This document shows, piece after piece, positions 1-8,978 of a stretch of DNA of 43,489 bases. Position numbers and translations under genes: made by a program. Below the pieces are notes generated by a model, which did not search any database, was not told where the DNA came from, and worked only from the letters and a program-made list of their open reading frames with translations. The stretch is from Caulobacteraceae bacterium (GTDB lineage: Bacteria > Pseudomonadota > Alphaproteobacteria > Caulobacterales > Caulobacteraceae): assembly GCA_003164925.1 (NCBI GenBank), contig PLRV01000055.1:17340-60828 (forward strand), written 5' to 3'. How positions within the stretch are numbered: the stretch's first letter is position 1; every line of letters starts with the position of its first letter.

Positions 1-62
1 TAGGCGATCCCGCCTAAACCCATCGCGCCTAGGGCGGGGTCGATCCGCAGGAGACGTAGCGG
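1..62. other. Left-edge stretch, no gene assigned
   Basis: This short stretch lies downstream of eda on the minus strand and is too short to assign. Reading leftward, one frame is open to the edge and has an ATG at 22, so another minus-strand gene could begin here and continue outside the window. The bases 5-14 and 33-42 can pair as a 10-bp stem with one G-U pair, but no T-run follows, so a terminator is only a weak possibility. Confidence 0.3.
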
Positions 63-680
63 TCAGACTCGCGCCAGGCCCTTGGCATCCGCGGCCAGCG
101 CCTGAATCGTCGCGAAATCCTTAGCCCGAACCGCAGCGTCCGGCGCGACCCAGGAACCGCCAATGCAAAGGACGTTGGGCAGGCCGAGGAACTCGCGAGC
201 ATTGGCCGGACCGATCCCGCCGGTGGGGCAGAAAGCCACGCTCTGGAAGGGGCCATGGAATCCTTTGAGGGCGCCCGCGCCGCCGGCCGGAACCGCCGGA
301 AAGAACTTGAAGGTGTCCAGCCCGGCTTCGAGGCCCTTCATGATTTCAGAGGCTGTGGCCACCCCCGGCAAGATCGGTATAGCCTGCGGCTCCAGCATGA
401 AATCGGCCAGGCCCGGCGAGAAGGCGAAGCGGGCCCCCGCCTTGGCCGAGCGCTCGAGATCCTTGGCCGACAGGACCGTGCCGGCGGCGACGACCACATC
501 GGGCACCTCACCGGCGATGCGAGTCATGGCCTCCAGCGCCACCGGCGTGCGCAGGGTCACCTCCAACACCGTAAGCCCGCCCGCGACCAGGGCGAGGGCC
601 AGGGGAACCGCGTCCTCGATACGCTCGATAGTGAGCACCGGCACGACGGGAGACAGGCTGAGGTAAGGACGGCAGGACAT
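63..680 (-). CDS. eda: KDPG aldolase (2-dehydro-3-deoxy-phosphogluconate aldolase)
   Basis: Cytoplasmic class I aldolase of the Entner-Doudoroff pathway; it splits 2-keto-3-deoxy-6-phosphogluconate into pyruvate and glyceraldehyde 3-phosphate. The 205-residue length is normal for the family. The catalytic glutamate is in the segment LEVTLRT (about residue 40), the Schiff-base lysine in TFKFFPA (about residue 125), and the phosphate-binding PTGGI follows. It is the last gene of the zwf-pgl-edd-eda run, 21 bp after edd, and is probably cotranscribed. Only a weak ribosome-binding site (AAGAAGA) precedes the ATG. Identity is secure from the motifs and context. Confidence 0.95.
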   Translation of the reverse strand: MSCRPYLSLSPVVPVLTIERIEDAVPLALALVAGGLTVLEVTLRTPVALEAMTRIAGEVPDVVVAAGTVLSAKDLERSAKAGARFAFSPGLADFMLEPQAIPILPGVATASEIMKGLEAGLDTFKFFPAVPAGGAGALKGFHGPFQSVAFCPTGGIGPANAREFLGLPNVLCIGGSWVAPDAAVRAKDFATIQALAADAKGLARV

Positions 681-701
681 GAGCGTCTTCTTTTCCGAAG
701 C

Positions 702-2522
702 CTAGTTGAAGAGCGCGGTGGCGCCCTGTTCGGCGCCGCCGACCGCGGCGCGCAAATGGGTGAAAAGCTCGCGGCCGAAACCGAAATCATTGCCGCCAGG
801 GGGCTTGGCCGCCGGCCGCGCCGCCAACTCGGTCTTGTCGACCTTGACCTCCAACATCCCGCGCTCGGCGTCCAGACGGATGATGTCGCCATTGCGGATC
901 CGGCTGATGGCCCCGCCGGCGACCGCTTCCGGAGTCAGATGAATGGCCGCGGGGGTCTTGCCAGAAGCCCCGGACATGCGCCCGTCGGTGACCAGGGCCA
1001 CCTTGCGGCCCCGATCCTGCAACACGCCCAGCGCCGGGCTCAGCGAATGCAGTTCGGGCATTCCGTTGGCCTTAGGCCCTTGGAAGCGGACCACGGCCAC
1101 GAAATCCTTGTCCAACTGGCCGGCCTTGAAAGCCGCCAGGAAGTCGTCCTGGTCGTCGAACACTACCGCGGGCGCCTCCACCACGCGATGTTCGGGCTTG
1201 ACCGCCGAGGTCTTGATCACAGCGCGTCCGAGGTTGCCCGTGAGTAGCTTAAGCCCGCCCTCCGGGTCGAAGGGATCGCTGGCTGAACGCACCATCGACG
1301 GGTCCAGACTCTTGTGTACGCCCGCCTTCCAGATCAGCGCTCCGTCCTGAAGGAACGGCTCGGCGGTATAGCGTGAGAGCCCAGGCCCGGCCACGGTCAG
1401 CACGTCCTCGTGCAGCAGGCCCGCGCCCAGAAGTTCACGCGTGACGAAGGACAAGCCGCCTGCCGCCTGGAACTGGTTCACGTCGCCCGGGCCGTTCGGA
1501 TAGACCCGCGCCAGAAGCGGCGTCACCGCCGAGATGTCGTTCATATCGTCCCAGTCGATCAGCACGCCGGCGGCCTTGGCCATCACCACCAGGTGCAGGG
1601 CGTGGTTGGTCGAACCGCCCGTGGCCATCAGGCCGACCATCCCATTGACCACGGCCTTCTCATCGATCACCCGGCCAAGCGGGGTGTAGTCATTGGCGCC
1701 GGCGCGGATTTGCACCACCCGCTGAGCGGCCGCCCGGGTCAACGCTTCGCGCAATGCCGTCCCGGGGTTGACGAAGGCAGCCCCGGGCAGATGCACCCCC
1801 ATCATCTCCATCAGCATCTGATTGGAGTTGGCCGTGCCATAGAAGGTGCAGGTGCCCGGCCCGTGATAGGCGCCCATCTCGGCCTTGAGCAATTCCTCGC
1901 GGCCGACCTTCCCCTCGGCATAGAGGCCGCGCACACGGGCCTTCTCGGCGTTGGAGATGCCCGAGGTCATCGGCCCTGCGGGCACGAAGATGGTCGGCAG
2001 GTGGCCGAACGCGAGAGAGCCGATCATCAGGCCCGGAACGATCTTGTCGCAAACCCCCAAACAGAGAGCCCCGTCGAAGGCGTCGTGGCTCAAGGCCACG
2101 GCGGCGGACATGGCGATAACGTCGCGGCTGAACAGGGAAAGCTCCATGCCAGGTCGACCTTGGGTCACCCCGTCGCACATGGCCGGAACGCCGCCGGCCA
2201 CCTGGGCGGTGGCGCCGGCCTCGCGAGCGGCCTGCCGGATCAGCTCGGGATAGTCCTCAAACGGCTGGTGAGCGGACAGCATGTCGTTGTAGGCCGTCAC
2301 GATGCCGATGTTGGGCGCCTTCGGATCGAGCGCCTTGAGCTTGTCCTCAGGCGGTGAGCCGGCGAACGCATGGGCCCAGTTGGCGCACGACAGCTTGCCC
2401 CGCCCCGGGGCAGAGGTTTTCGCCGCCTCCAGCCGCTCCAGATAGGCTTCGCGGGTGTCTCGGCTGCGGGTCACGATGCGATCCGTGACCTCGGCCAGTT
2501 GGGAATTGACGGGTACGGACAT
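702..2522 (-). CDS. edd: Phosphogluconate dehydratase
   Basis: Iron-sulfur dehydratase of the IlvD/Edd family that converts 6-phosphogluconate to KDPG, the first committed step of the Entner-Doudoroff pathway. The protein of 606 residues matches the usual length. Conserved cysteine segments are visible: [31 protein letters not shown] and [16 protein letters not shown] longer reading from 2555 is possible, but the ATG at 2522 has a good ribosome-binding site (GAGGAG, about 7 bases upstream) and begins MSVPVNSQL, so I chose it. With this start the gene begins 10 bp after the end of pgl, as expected in a tight operon. Confidence 0.96.
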   Translation of the reverse strand: MSVPVNSQLAEVTDRIVTRSRDTREAYLERLEAAKTSAPGRGKLSCANWAHAFAGSPPEDKLKALDPKAPNIGIVTAYNDMLSAHQPFEDYPELIRQAAREAGATAQVAGGVPAMCDGVTQGRPGMELSLFSRDVIAMSAAVALSHDAFDGALCLGVCDKIVPGLMIGSLAFGHLPTIFVPAGPMTSGISNAEKARVRGLYAEGKVGREELLKAEMGAYHGPGTCTFYGTANSNQMLMEMMGVHLPGAAFVNPGTALREALTRAAAQRVVQIRAGANDYTPLGRVIDEKAVVNGMVGLMATGGSTNHALHLVVMAKAAGVLIDWDDMNDISAVTPLLARVYPNGPGDVNQFQAAGGLSFVTRELLGAGLLHEDVLTVAGPGLSRYTAEPFLQDGALIWKAGVHKSLDPSMVRSASDPFDPEGGLKLLTGNLGRAVIKTSAVKPEHRVVEAPAVVFDDQDDFLAAFKAGQLDKDFVAVVRFQGPKANGMPELHSLSPALGVLQDRGRKVALVTDGRMSGASGKTPAAIHLTPEAVAGGAISRIRNGDIIRLDAERGMLEVKVDKTELAARPAAKPPGGNDFGFGRELFTHLRAAVGGAEQGATALFN

Positions 2523-2532
2523 GAAGCGCTCC

Positions 2533-3225
2533 TCAGGCCGACCACAATATAACAACGCCGGGCCCCCGCTTCAGGATAGAGCGCACGGGAAACTCCGAAT
2601 CGTCTGTACCGCTCAGAGCCAGCTGCGCCACGCGCAGTTTTGCTGCGCCATTGATCACGATCAGTATCAGCCGCGCTCGCGTCAGCCACGCCGCGGACAG
2701 GCTTAGCCTGTCCTGGGGCGGTGGACGCCCGGTTCCCCGCGGGACCACAATGCAGGCGGGGGCGGCTGGATCCAGTCCCAGAGCCAAGGCCGGATTGCCG
2801 GGAAACAACGAGGCGATGTGTCCGTCTTCGCCCATGCCCACCAGCGCGACGTCGGGCGCCGCCAGGCCCTCCAGCCTGATGCATGCTTCATCGGCAGCGT
2901 CTTGGAGGGTCTTGGCTTTGCCCCTTAGCCCGATCAGGCGAGCCTTGGCCGCCTCACACTGAAGGAGCCGGCTGCGAACCAGACCCTCGTTGCTGTCCGG
3001 ATCGTCGACCGCGACCCAACGCTCATCGGTAAGCGTCACGGTGATGCGAGACCAATCCAGCGGCGCCTGGGCAAGTTGGTCATAGACGCCCCCAGCGGTC
3101 CGCCCTCCGGTGGCCACAAACAGGGCTTGGCCGCTTGTACTCAGGCCCCGCGCTAGACTTTCCGCGGCGAAGTCAGCCGCAGCCTTGGCCATGGCCCCGG
3201 CGCTGTCGAATCGCTCAATCGTCAT
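2533..3225 (-). CDS. pgl: 6-phosphogluconolactonase
   Basis: Hydrolyses 6-phosphogluconolactone to 6-phosphogluconate between Zwf and Edd. The 230-residue protein belongs to the DevB/SOL-type family related to glucosamine-6-phosphate isomerase. Family landmarks are the N-terminal [16 protein letters not shown], the segment TLTDERWV, and [17 protein letters not shown], which holds the conserved Gly-Met-Gly-x-Asp-Gly-His active-site motif. The start overlaps the end of zwf by 11 bp, indicating translational coupling, and edd starts 10 bp downstream. Confidence 0.94.
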   Translation of the reverse strand: MTIERFDSAGAMAKAAADFAAESLARGLSTSGQALFVATGGRTAGGVYDQLAQAPLDWSRITVTLTDERWVAVDDPDSNEGLVRSRLLQCEAAKARLIGLRGKAKTLQDAADEACIRLEGLAAPDVALVGMGEDGHIASLFPGNPALALGLDPAAPACIVVPRGTGRPPPQDRLSLSAAWLTRARLILIVINGAAKLRVAQLALSGTDDSEFPVRSILKRGPGVVILWSA

Positions 3226-4681
3226 GCCAGGCGCGCCCAGTCCGTTCGATCAGGGCGAAGGCGCCCGCCGGCCCCCACGAGCCCGCAGGATAAGCCTTGG
3301 GCGAAAAGCCCGACTTGCGCCAGGCGTCGTTGACCCCGTCCACCCATTCCCAGGCCTCTTCGATCTCGTCGCGGCGAACGAATAGAGTGGAATTGCCGTT
3401 CAAGGCGTCCAACAGCAGGCGCTCATAGGCGATCCTACGGCGCGCGCTATGCGCCTTCTTCAGACTCAGGCTCAGCGGCAGGCTCTCCAGCCGCATGCCC
3501 TCCAGGCTGAGACCCGGCGCCTGATTCATCACCCGCAGCACGATGTCCTCCTCCGGCTGCAGGCGGATCAGCAGGTTGTTGGGGGAAAGGTCCTGGCGGC
3601 TCTCGCCAGAGAAGATCGAGTGCGGCACCGGCTTGAACTGGATGTAAATTTCCGTGTCGCGGTCGGGCAACCGCTTGCCGGTGCGCAGGAAGAACGGCAC
3701 CCCCGCCCAGCGCCAGTTGTCGATATGGGCCTGGATGGCCACGAAGGTCTCCGTCTCGCTGGGCGAGCCCTTCTCTTCGGCATAACCCCGAACCGGACGT
3801 CCACCGCTCATGCCCGGTCCGTACTGTCCGCGCACAACGAATTGCTGCACGTCGGCGCGGGTGATGGGGCGCAGCGAGCGCAGCACCTTGACCTTCTCGT
3901 TGCGCACTGAGTCCGGCTGCAGGTCCGCGGGCGGCTCCATGGCCACCAGGCACAGCAGCTGCATCATGTGGTTCTGCACCATGTCGCCCATGGCCCCGTA
4001 TTCGTCGTAATAGGGCCAGCGATCGCCCACCCCCTGCGTCTCGGCCACGGTGATCTGCACGTGGTCGATGGTCAGGTTGTTCCACAAGGGCTCGAACAGG
4101 GTGTTGGCGAACCTGAGAGCGATCAGGTTCTGTACGGTTTCCTTGCCTAAGTAGTGATCGATGCGGAAAACGCGATCTTCGCTGAAAGCCGCAGCGACGA
4201 TCTCATTGATCGCCCTTGAACTCTGCAGGTCCTTGCCGATGGGTTTTTCCATCACCACCCGCGCCGGGTCCCGCGTCAGACCGGCTTCGAGCAGGCCCTG
4301 GCAGATCGGACTGTAGAGGCTGGGCGAAACCGCCAGATAAAAGACTGGCCGTACGATGCCGAGCTCCTGCATGCGCTTGCCCAGGCGCTCGATATCCTCA
4401 GGGCGGGTAGCGTCCGTGGCGAGATAATGAACGCGCTGGAGCAGCCGGTCGGCCGCCCCCTTGACGACGGTGTCGGGAGCCCGCTGCTCAAGATCGGCGC
4501 GCACGAGAGCGCGAAAGGCCGCCTCGTCCATGGGAGACCGCCCTGCCGCCAACACCGGCATGCCGGGCGGCAACAACGCCTCACACTCCAGAAAGGCCAG
4601 GGACGGAAAAAGCATGCGCAGGGCAAGGTCCCCGCCGCCGCCAAACAGAACAATGCCATGAGAGGGTTCAACGCTGCTCAT
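3215..4681 (-). CDS. zwf: Glucose-6-phosphate 1-dehydrogenase
   Basis: Oxidises glucose 6-phosphate to 6-phosphogluconolactone with NAD(P)+, feeding the Entner-Doudoroff genes that follow. The 488-residue length is typical. The nucleotide-binding motif FGGGGDLALR sits at residues 13-22; the usual third position is alanine or serine, and here it is all glycine. The substrate-binding VMEKPIGKDL and the active-site RIDHYLGKE are intact. It is the first structural gene of zwf-pgl-edd-eda and is preceded by a LacI-type palindrome about 30 bp before the ATG, so it probably carries the operon promoter. Confidence 0.96.
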   Translation of the reverse strand: MSSVEPSHGIVLFGGGGDLALRMLFPSLAFLECEALLPPGMPVLAAGRSPMDEAAFRALVRADLEQRAPDTVVKGAADRLLQRVHYLATDATRPEDIERLGKRMQELGIVRPVFYLAVSPSLYSPICQGLLEAGLTRDPARVVMEKPIGKDLQSSRAINEIVAAAFSEDRVFRIDHYLGKETVQNLIALRFANTLFEPLWNNLTIDHVQITVAETQGVGDRWPYYDEYGAMGDMVQNHMMQLLCLVAMEPPADLQPDSVRNEKVKVLRSLRPITRADVQQFVVRGQYGPGMSGGRPVRGYAEEKGSPSETETFVAIQAHIDNWRWAGVPFFLRTGKRLPDRDTEIYIQFKPVPHSIFSGESRQDLSPNNLLIRLQPEEDIVLRVMNQAPGLSLEGMRLESLPLSLSLKKAHSARRRIAYERLLLDALNGNSTLFVRRDEIEEAWEWVDGVNDAWRKSGFSPKAYPAGSWGPAGAFALIERTGRAWHDD

Positions 4682-4708
4682 GTCGGAAACACGCCATGCA
4701 CCCTTAAA

Positions 4709-4724
4709 ATGACAACGCTGTCTT
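4709..4724. promoter_or_regulatory. Probable LacI-family operator upstream of zwf
   Basis: The plus strand reads ATGACAACGCTGTCTT. The core GACAAC/GCTGTC is an imperfect palindrome (5 of 6 positions per half-site) with a central CpG, the form typical of LacI-family operators. Its near edge is about 28 bp from the zwf ATG, so a bound repressor could block the promoter or early transcription. The adjacent upstream gene encodes a LacI-family protein, the obvious candidate ligand. Confidence 0.6.
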
Positions 4725-4796
4725 ATCTCTCATCGCACGTCGCGCGCGTGCAAAAAGCCTTCAGGCGCTTAGGCTAATCCAATGCAGGCGGACAGA

Positions 4797-5813
4797 CTAG
4801 GCCAATGAGGCCGGCCCGACGGACCCCCGCAACATGAGCTCAAAATCTAGGAGGCGCGCGGCGGGGGCCTGCTGCTGCAAGCGCTTGTGGATCAGTATAT
4901 TGGCCGCCGCTTCAGCCATCTCGGCCACGGGGATGCGAATGGAGGTCAGCTGCGGCCAGACCACCTGTGCGATCGGGGAATCATCGAATCCCGCCACTGA
5001 AAGATCGCGGGGAACGTTGAGCTGCATCCGATTGGCCACAGCCATGACCCCGAGCGCCATATCGTCGTTGCTGGCGAAAATGGCGGTTGGTTTCACGGGC
5101 CGGTTGAGCAGCCGCTCGGCCGCCCCAACACCTGACCGGAAAGTGAAACTGCCCCATTGGACCAAGGCCGGATCAGGGCTTTGGTCGGCGGCGGCCATGG
5201 CCTGCGCGAAGCCCAGATATCGCTGTTGCGTCGCCGAATGCTCGGGATGCCCCCGGATAAACCCAATACGTCGGTGACCCAGGCTCAGGAGGTGGTCAGT
5301 CATATCGTAAGCCGCCTGACGGTCATTCATATAAACGTAGGGGCCGCGGTCCCAGTCCCCAGCCGGGGCGATGCGCACAAAGGGCGCGTTGCGCTCTTCC
5401 AGCACATCCAGCACCGCCCCTCGATCGCAAACGGGCTGCGCCAAGATCACGCCGTCAACCTTCACCTGGTCCAGCAGCGATTCCACCCGGGGGCGCCAAC
5501 GCTCCTTCTCCCCATCGATTTGCTCCACCAAAAGATGATAGCCGGCTTTGCGGCAAGCGCTCATGGCGCCACGCTGAAGGTCGGCGATATAGCCGGGGCT
5601 GGGATTGTCGTAATACAGCCCGATCAGATAGCTGCGCGAGCCCGCAAGTGCACGGGCCGCCAGATTTGGCTTATAATTCAATTTATTGACAGCGCTCAAC
5701 ACTCTCTCGCGAGTGCCATCGCGAACGTTTGGCTCGCTGTTCAGGACGCGCGACACCGTCTTGATCGAAACGCCTGCCAACGCCGCCACGTCCGTGATGG
5801 TGATCGAGGTCAA
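4797..5813 (-). CDS. LacI-family transcriptional regulator
   Basis: Sugar-responsive DNA-binding regulator. The N-terminus has the LacI helix-turn-helix ITDVAALAGVSIKTVSRVLN and the hinge segment KPNLAARALAG; the rest is a periplasmic-binding-protein-like effector domain (RSYLIGLYYDNPSPGY onward, SNDDMALGVMAVANRM, VAGFDDSP). No ATG opens the frame near the helix-turn-helix. I chose a TTG at 5813, preceded by AAAGGG with a 9-base spacing, which gives about 338 residues, the usual family length; a TTG at 5870 is the alternative. It lies 115 bp upstream of zwf in the same direction and probably controls the Entner-Doudoroff operon. The effector is not readable from the sequence; KDPG or a phosphogluconate are reasonable guesses. 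Confidence 0.88.
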   Translation of the reverse strand: MTSITITDVAALAGVSIKTVSRVLNSEPNVRDGTRERVLSAVNKLNYKPNLAARALAGSRSYLIGLYYDNPSPGYIADLQRGAMSACRKAGYHLLVEQIDGEKERWRPRVESLLDQVKVDGVILAQPVCDRGAVLDVLEERNAPFVRIAPAGDWDRGPYVYMNDRQAAYDMTDHLLSLGHRRIGFIRGHPEHSATQQRYLGFAQAMAAADQSPDPALVQWGSFTFRSGVGAAERLLNRPVKPTAIFASNDDMALGVMAVANRMQLNVPRDLSVAGFDDSPIAQVVWPQLTSIRIPVAEMAEAAANILIHKRLQQQAPAARLLDFELMLRGSVGPASLA

Positions 5814-6051
5814 TACAACCAGCCCTTTGTCCGTTACCGAAGAAAACACCAGATTTCTGCGCCGTCGCAACCGTATCGAGAGGCCTCTACAATATGCGTC
5901 CGCCAGTTGGTCAAACGGGGTCCGGGACCAGCGCAGCGCACCTTCACCTTTGTTGGCCCCTTAAATTTTTTCTGGCGAGCGTTGGGGAAAATGGCGCCTG
6001 GTTCGTCTTAAGGTGCATGCTGGAAGGACCGATCATTTGAGGAAGAAGCCA
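5814..6051. other. Divergent intergenic region, lacI to sigma factor
   Basis: About 240 bp separate the minus-strand regulator from the plus-strand sigma gene and must hold both promoters. An AT-rich patch (5962-5972) stands out. I see no copy of the zwf palindrome here, so there is no visual support for autoregulation through the same operator. A GAGGAAG ribosome-binding site at 6039-6045 serves the sigma gene. Confidence 0.4.
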
Positions 6052-6675
6052 ATGCGCGCCTCACCCATCTCGCATGACCCGCCCCTCTTGCTGAAATCGC
6101 CGCACACAGGCGACGACAAGAGCGGTCCGGCCAATGAGGACGGTCGCCACACGCATTCAGGGAAAAGGCCTCCCGGAATATCCGGACTAGGCGCGTTCAA
6201 AACGCTTTCCGAATTGACCCGCCGCCTGCGCCAGGCGCTGCGCCAGAAGGGCCGTTCAACCGAGGAGGCCGAGGACCTGGTTCAAGACGCCCTGCTCCGC
6301 TACGAAATCTTCCGTCGGGCGCAACCTGTGAGAAATCCCGAGGCGTTCATCGCTCGCACGGCGCTCAACCTCGCCATCGATGGGGCTCGCCGCAGACGGC
6401 GTTCACCCATAGCCGCCGCCGTGCTGGATTTTTGCGAGGCCGGCGACCAAGCGCCGGGGCCCTACGATATCCTGGCCAGCCGACATAGCCTGGAGCGCCT
6501 CAAGGCGGGGCTGGAGGTTATGCCGACCAAGACCAGAACGATACTACTGGCGCAAAGGCTGGACGGCATGACCTATTCGCAGATCGCCGAGCAGCAAGGC
6601 CTGTCGCAGAGCGCGGTGGAAAAGCACATCGCTCGCGCCATGCTGTTCCTCCAACAATGGATGCAAGATTGGTGA
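6052..6675 (+). CDS. ECF sigma factor, FecI-like
   Basis: RNA polymerase sigma factor of the extracytoplasmic-function group. Region 2 is seen in LTRRLRQALRQKGRSTEEAE, EDLVQDALLRYEIF and FIARTALNLAIDGARRRRR; region 4 in MPTKTRTILLAQRLDGMTYS and IAEQQGLSQSAVEKHIARAM. The ATG at 6052 has a good ribosome-binding site (GAGGAAG, 6 bases) and gives 207 residues, including about 45 extra N-terminal residues compared with ordinary FecI proteins. The stop overlaps the next gene, a FecR-like protein, by 19 bp. FecI/FecR pairs normally control TonB-dependent iron or glycan uptake genes, but here no TonB receptor is nearby and the following genes make acetyl-CoA carboxylase. Confidence 0.88.
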   Translation: MRASPISHDPPLLLKSPHTGDDKSGPANEDGRHTHSGKRPPGISGLGAFKTLSELTRRLRQALRQKGRSTEEAEDLVQDALLRYEIFRRAQPVRNPEAFIARTALNLAIDGARRRRRSPIAAAVLDFCEAGDQAPGPYDILASRHSLERLKAGLEVMPTKTRTILLAQRLDGMTYSQIAEQQGLSQSAVEKHIARAMLFLQQWMQDW

Positions 6676-7037
6676 GCCCCCCGGATTTTGACGACCCGTA
6701 CGACGGACAAGACCCCTTCGCCGCACCCCGCAGCAGCCGGAGTCAGGCGAGCGCCTGGATCGCTGCTTTGCGTAGACATAACCGCAATCCTGCGGTGGAA
6801 GCGGACTTCCGCACATGGTTGACGCGCGATCCATCAAACCCCCGGACGTTTGACGCGGCGACGCAGATATGGGAACTGCTGGGCGCCGCGGGCATGGCGT
6901 TCAGGACCGAACACCGTCGCAAAGTCCTTCGCCGGACTGCGATCACCGCTTCGGCGGCCTGTTTCATCGTGCTCGTGGGTGTCGGGGCCGGCGTTGTTAG
7001 CCAGGCGGTGAAACGGCGCAAGCTGTCGCCGGCCTAG
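6657..7037 (+). CDS. Truncated FecR-like anti-sigma protein
   Basis: A 126-residue protein with the N-terminal cytoplasmic domain of FecR-type regulators (SQASAWIAALRRHNRNPAVE, then FRTWLTRDPSNPRTFDAATQ) followed by one membrane span (about residues 95-117). It ends about 10 residues after the span. Normal FecR proteins have about 200 further periplasmic residues forming the FecR domain and signal-receiving tail; these are absent, and the downstream 50 bp cannot hold them. It may still hold the sigma factor at the membrane, but it cannot receive a periplasmic signal in the usual way. The start overlaps the sigma gene by 19 bp. Confidence 0.75.
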   Translation: MDARLVSPPDFDDPYDGQDPFAAPRSSRSQASAWIAALRRHNRNPAVEADFRTWLTRDPSNPRTFDAATQIWELLGAAGMAFRTEHRRKVLRRTAITASAACFIVLVGVGAGVVSQAVKRRKLSPA

Positions 7038-7088
7038 CGGACCGTCGGCGCACCGGCGCTTGTTTGTTTATTGCTTGAGCCCTTACGG

Positions 7089-8063
7089 ATGATCGACCAA
7101 CGCCACTACCTCGATTTTGAACGGCCCGTAGCCGACCTTGAGGCGCGGATCGAGGAACTGTCGGATCCTCTTGCCACCGACGACCTTGAAGCGCCTGCCG
7201 TCGAAATGAAGGCGTTGCGTCAGGCCGCGCAGGAGATTCGCGCGCGCATCTATCGCCGCCTGGACCCTTGGCAAAAAACCCAGGTGGCCCGCCACCCCGA
7301 TCGTCCGCACTTCAGCCAGTATGTCGCGGGTCTGATCGAGGATTTCGTGGAGCTGCGGGGCGACCGTAAGTTTGCGGACGATCAGGCCATCATCGGCGGC
7401 CTCGGCCGTTTTCGTGGCCAAGGCGTGGTGGTCATGGGCCATGAGAAGGGCGACGACACCGCCAGTCGTGTGGAGCACAACTTCGGCATGGCCAGGCCCG
7501 AGGGCTACCGCAAGTCCGTGCGCCTGATGGACCTGGCTGAGCAGTTCGGCCTGCCTGTCCTGAGCTTCGTGGACACCGCCGGCGCATATCCGGGCTTGGA
7601 CGCGGAGGAGCGCGGTCAGTCGGAAGCTATCGCCCGCTCCACCGAACGGGGCCTTACCCTACGCACACCGTTCATAGCGACCATCACAGGCGAGGGCGGC
7701 TCTGGGGGCGCCATCGCACTGGCCGCCGCCAACAAGGTGCTAATCCTCGAGCACTCGATCTATTCGGTAATCTCGCCGGAAGGCTGCGCTTCGATTCTGT
7801 GGCGTGACAGCGCCAGAGCCAAGGATGCGGCCGAGGCCATGAAGATCACGGCCCAAGATTTGCTGAAGCTGAAGGTCGTCGACCGTATCGTGCCCGAACC
7901 GGTCGGCGGCGCTCATTCCGACCCCGCTGCCACGGTCAAGGCGGTGGGGGATGCGATCGAGGAGGAGTTGAAGGCCCTGACTCTCCTGTCGAGCGACCAA
8001 TTGGTCGAGCAGCGGGCCGCGAGATTCTACGCCATCGGCCGCGCCGGATCGGGAGCGATCTGA
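7089..8063 (+). CDS. accA: Acetyl-CoA carboxylase carboxyltransferase subunit alpha
   Basis: One half of the carboxyltransferase that moves CO2 from carboxybiotin to acetyl-CoA, the first step of fatty-acid synthesis. The 324-residue protein follows the family along its whole length: YLDFERPVADLEARIEEL, then LARHPDRP-like VARHPDRPHFSQYV, GDRKFADDQAIIGGLGRF, NFGMARPEGYRKSVRLM, FVDTAGAYPGLDAEERGQSE, TGEGGSGGAIALAAANKV and VISPEGCASILW. The start chosen at 7089 (MIDQRHYLDFE) fits the family N-terminus; a start at 7071 is possible. Its stop overlaps the accD start by one base (TGATG), indicating translational coupling. Confidence 0.95.
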   Translation: MIDQRHYLDFERPVADLEARIEELSDPLATDDLEAPAVEMKALRQAAQEIRARIYRRLDPWQKTQVARHPDRPHFSQYVAGLIEDFVELRGDRKFADDQAIIGGLGRFRGQGVVVMGHEKGDDTASRVEHNFGMARPEGYRKSVRLMDLAEQFGLPVLSFVDTAGAYPGLDAEERGQSEAIARSTERGLTLRTPFIATITGEGGSGGAIALAAANKVLILEHSIYSVISPEGCASILWRDSARAKDAAEAMKITAQDLLKLKVVDRIVPEPVGGAHSDPAATVKAVGDAIEEELKALTLLSSDQLVEQRAARFYAIGRAGSGAI

Positions 8064-8950
8064 TGGCCGAGCAGGACCCGAAGCGCAAGCTGAGCTGGCT
8101 GGCCAAGATCGCGCCGGGCGTGCGCAAGATGGTGTCGCGTCACACCGGCTTTGCCGGGAACCTGTGGCTGAAAGACCCCAACACAGGCGAAATGGTGTAC
8201 CAACCAGACCTGGAGCAGGCTCTGTGGGTCACCCCTTCGGGCAGCCACATGCGCATCGGCCCGGCCCAGCGCTTCGCCTATACCTTCGATGAAGGCCTAC
8301 ATGAGCGGTTACCTGCTCCGGAAAGCCCTGACGACCCACTGAAATTCACCGACGACAAGCCCTACCGCGAACGGCTGACCGCGGCGCGCAAAGCCACCGG
8401 AGCGAACGACGCCGTGGCCATCGCAACGGGCCGCATCGGCGGGACCCAGACAGTCGTTCTAGTCCAGAACTTTGCATTCATGGGCGGCTCACTCGGCACG
8501 GCCGCTGGCGAGGGCTTTATCGCGGCCGCGGAGGCCGCTGTCGCGCGCCGCGCGCCCTTGGTGGTCTTCACCGCGGCGGGCGGCGCCCGGATGCAGGAAG
8601 GCGCCCTGTCGCTGATGCAGATGGCCCGCACCACCCTGGCCATCCAGACCCTCAAGAAGGCCCACCTGCCTTACATTGTGGTGCTGACTGATCCGACCAC
8701 CGGCGGCGTGACCGCCTCCTACGCCATGCTGGGCGACATCCACTTGGCCGAGCCGGGCGCCCTCATCGGCTTTGCCGGACGCCGGGTCATCGAACAGACC
8801 ATCCGCCAAACTTTGCCGCCGGGCTTCCAGCGCTCTGAATTCCTTCTAGAGAAGGGAATGATCGACAAGGTCGTGCACCGAAAGGACCTTCCCGCCGTGC
8901 TGGCCTCCATTCTGGGCGTCCTCACCGCCGGTCGCGCGACCGCCGCCTGA
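8063..8950 (+). CDS. accD: Acetyl-CoA carboxylase carboxyltransferase subunit beta
   Basis: Partner of AccA. The crotonase-fold core is standard: IGGTQTVVLVQNFAFMGGSL, GTAAGEGFIAAAEAAV, FTAAGGARMQEGALSLMQMA, LTDPTTGGVTASYAMLGD and FAGRRVIEQTIRQTLPPGFQ. The 295-residue length is normal. The oddity is at the N-terminus: in E. coli this segment is a four-cysteine zinc ribbon, but here the matching stretch reads LWLKDPNTGEMVYQ and later LWVTPSGSHMRI, so all four cysteine positions are replaced. The surrounding pattern still aligns, so this is loss of metal ligands and not loss of the segment. Confidence 0.94.
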   Translation: MAEQDPKRKLSWLAKIAPGVRKMVSRHTGFAGNLWLKDPNTGEMVYQPDLEQALWVTPSGSHMRIGPAQRFAYTFDEGLHERLPAPESPDDPLKFTDDKPYRERLTAARKATGANDAVAIATGRIGGTQTVVLVQNFAFMGGSLGTAAGEGFIAAAEAAVARRAPLVVFTAAGGARMQEGALSLMQMARTTLAIQTLKKAHLPYIVVLTDPTTGGVTASYAMLGDIHLAEPGALIGFAGRRVIEQTIRQTLPPGFQRSEFLLEKGMIDKVVHRKDLPAVLASILGVLTAGRATAA

Positions 8951-8978
8951 AAACTTGATTTTATCCAAAGGGTATTGA

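Noticed and set aside
5-42. Terminator downstream of eda
   Set aside because: A 10-bp stem is possible but the loop is 18 bases and no T-run follows; left as an uncertain note.
255-1247. Open frame on the plus strand across eda and edd
   Set aside because: It overlaps two secure genes on the other strand and its product is a low-complexity Arg/Gly-rich shadow.
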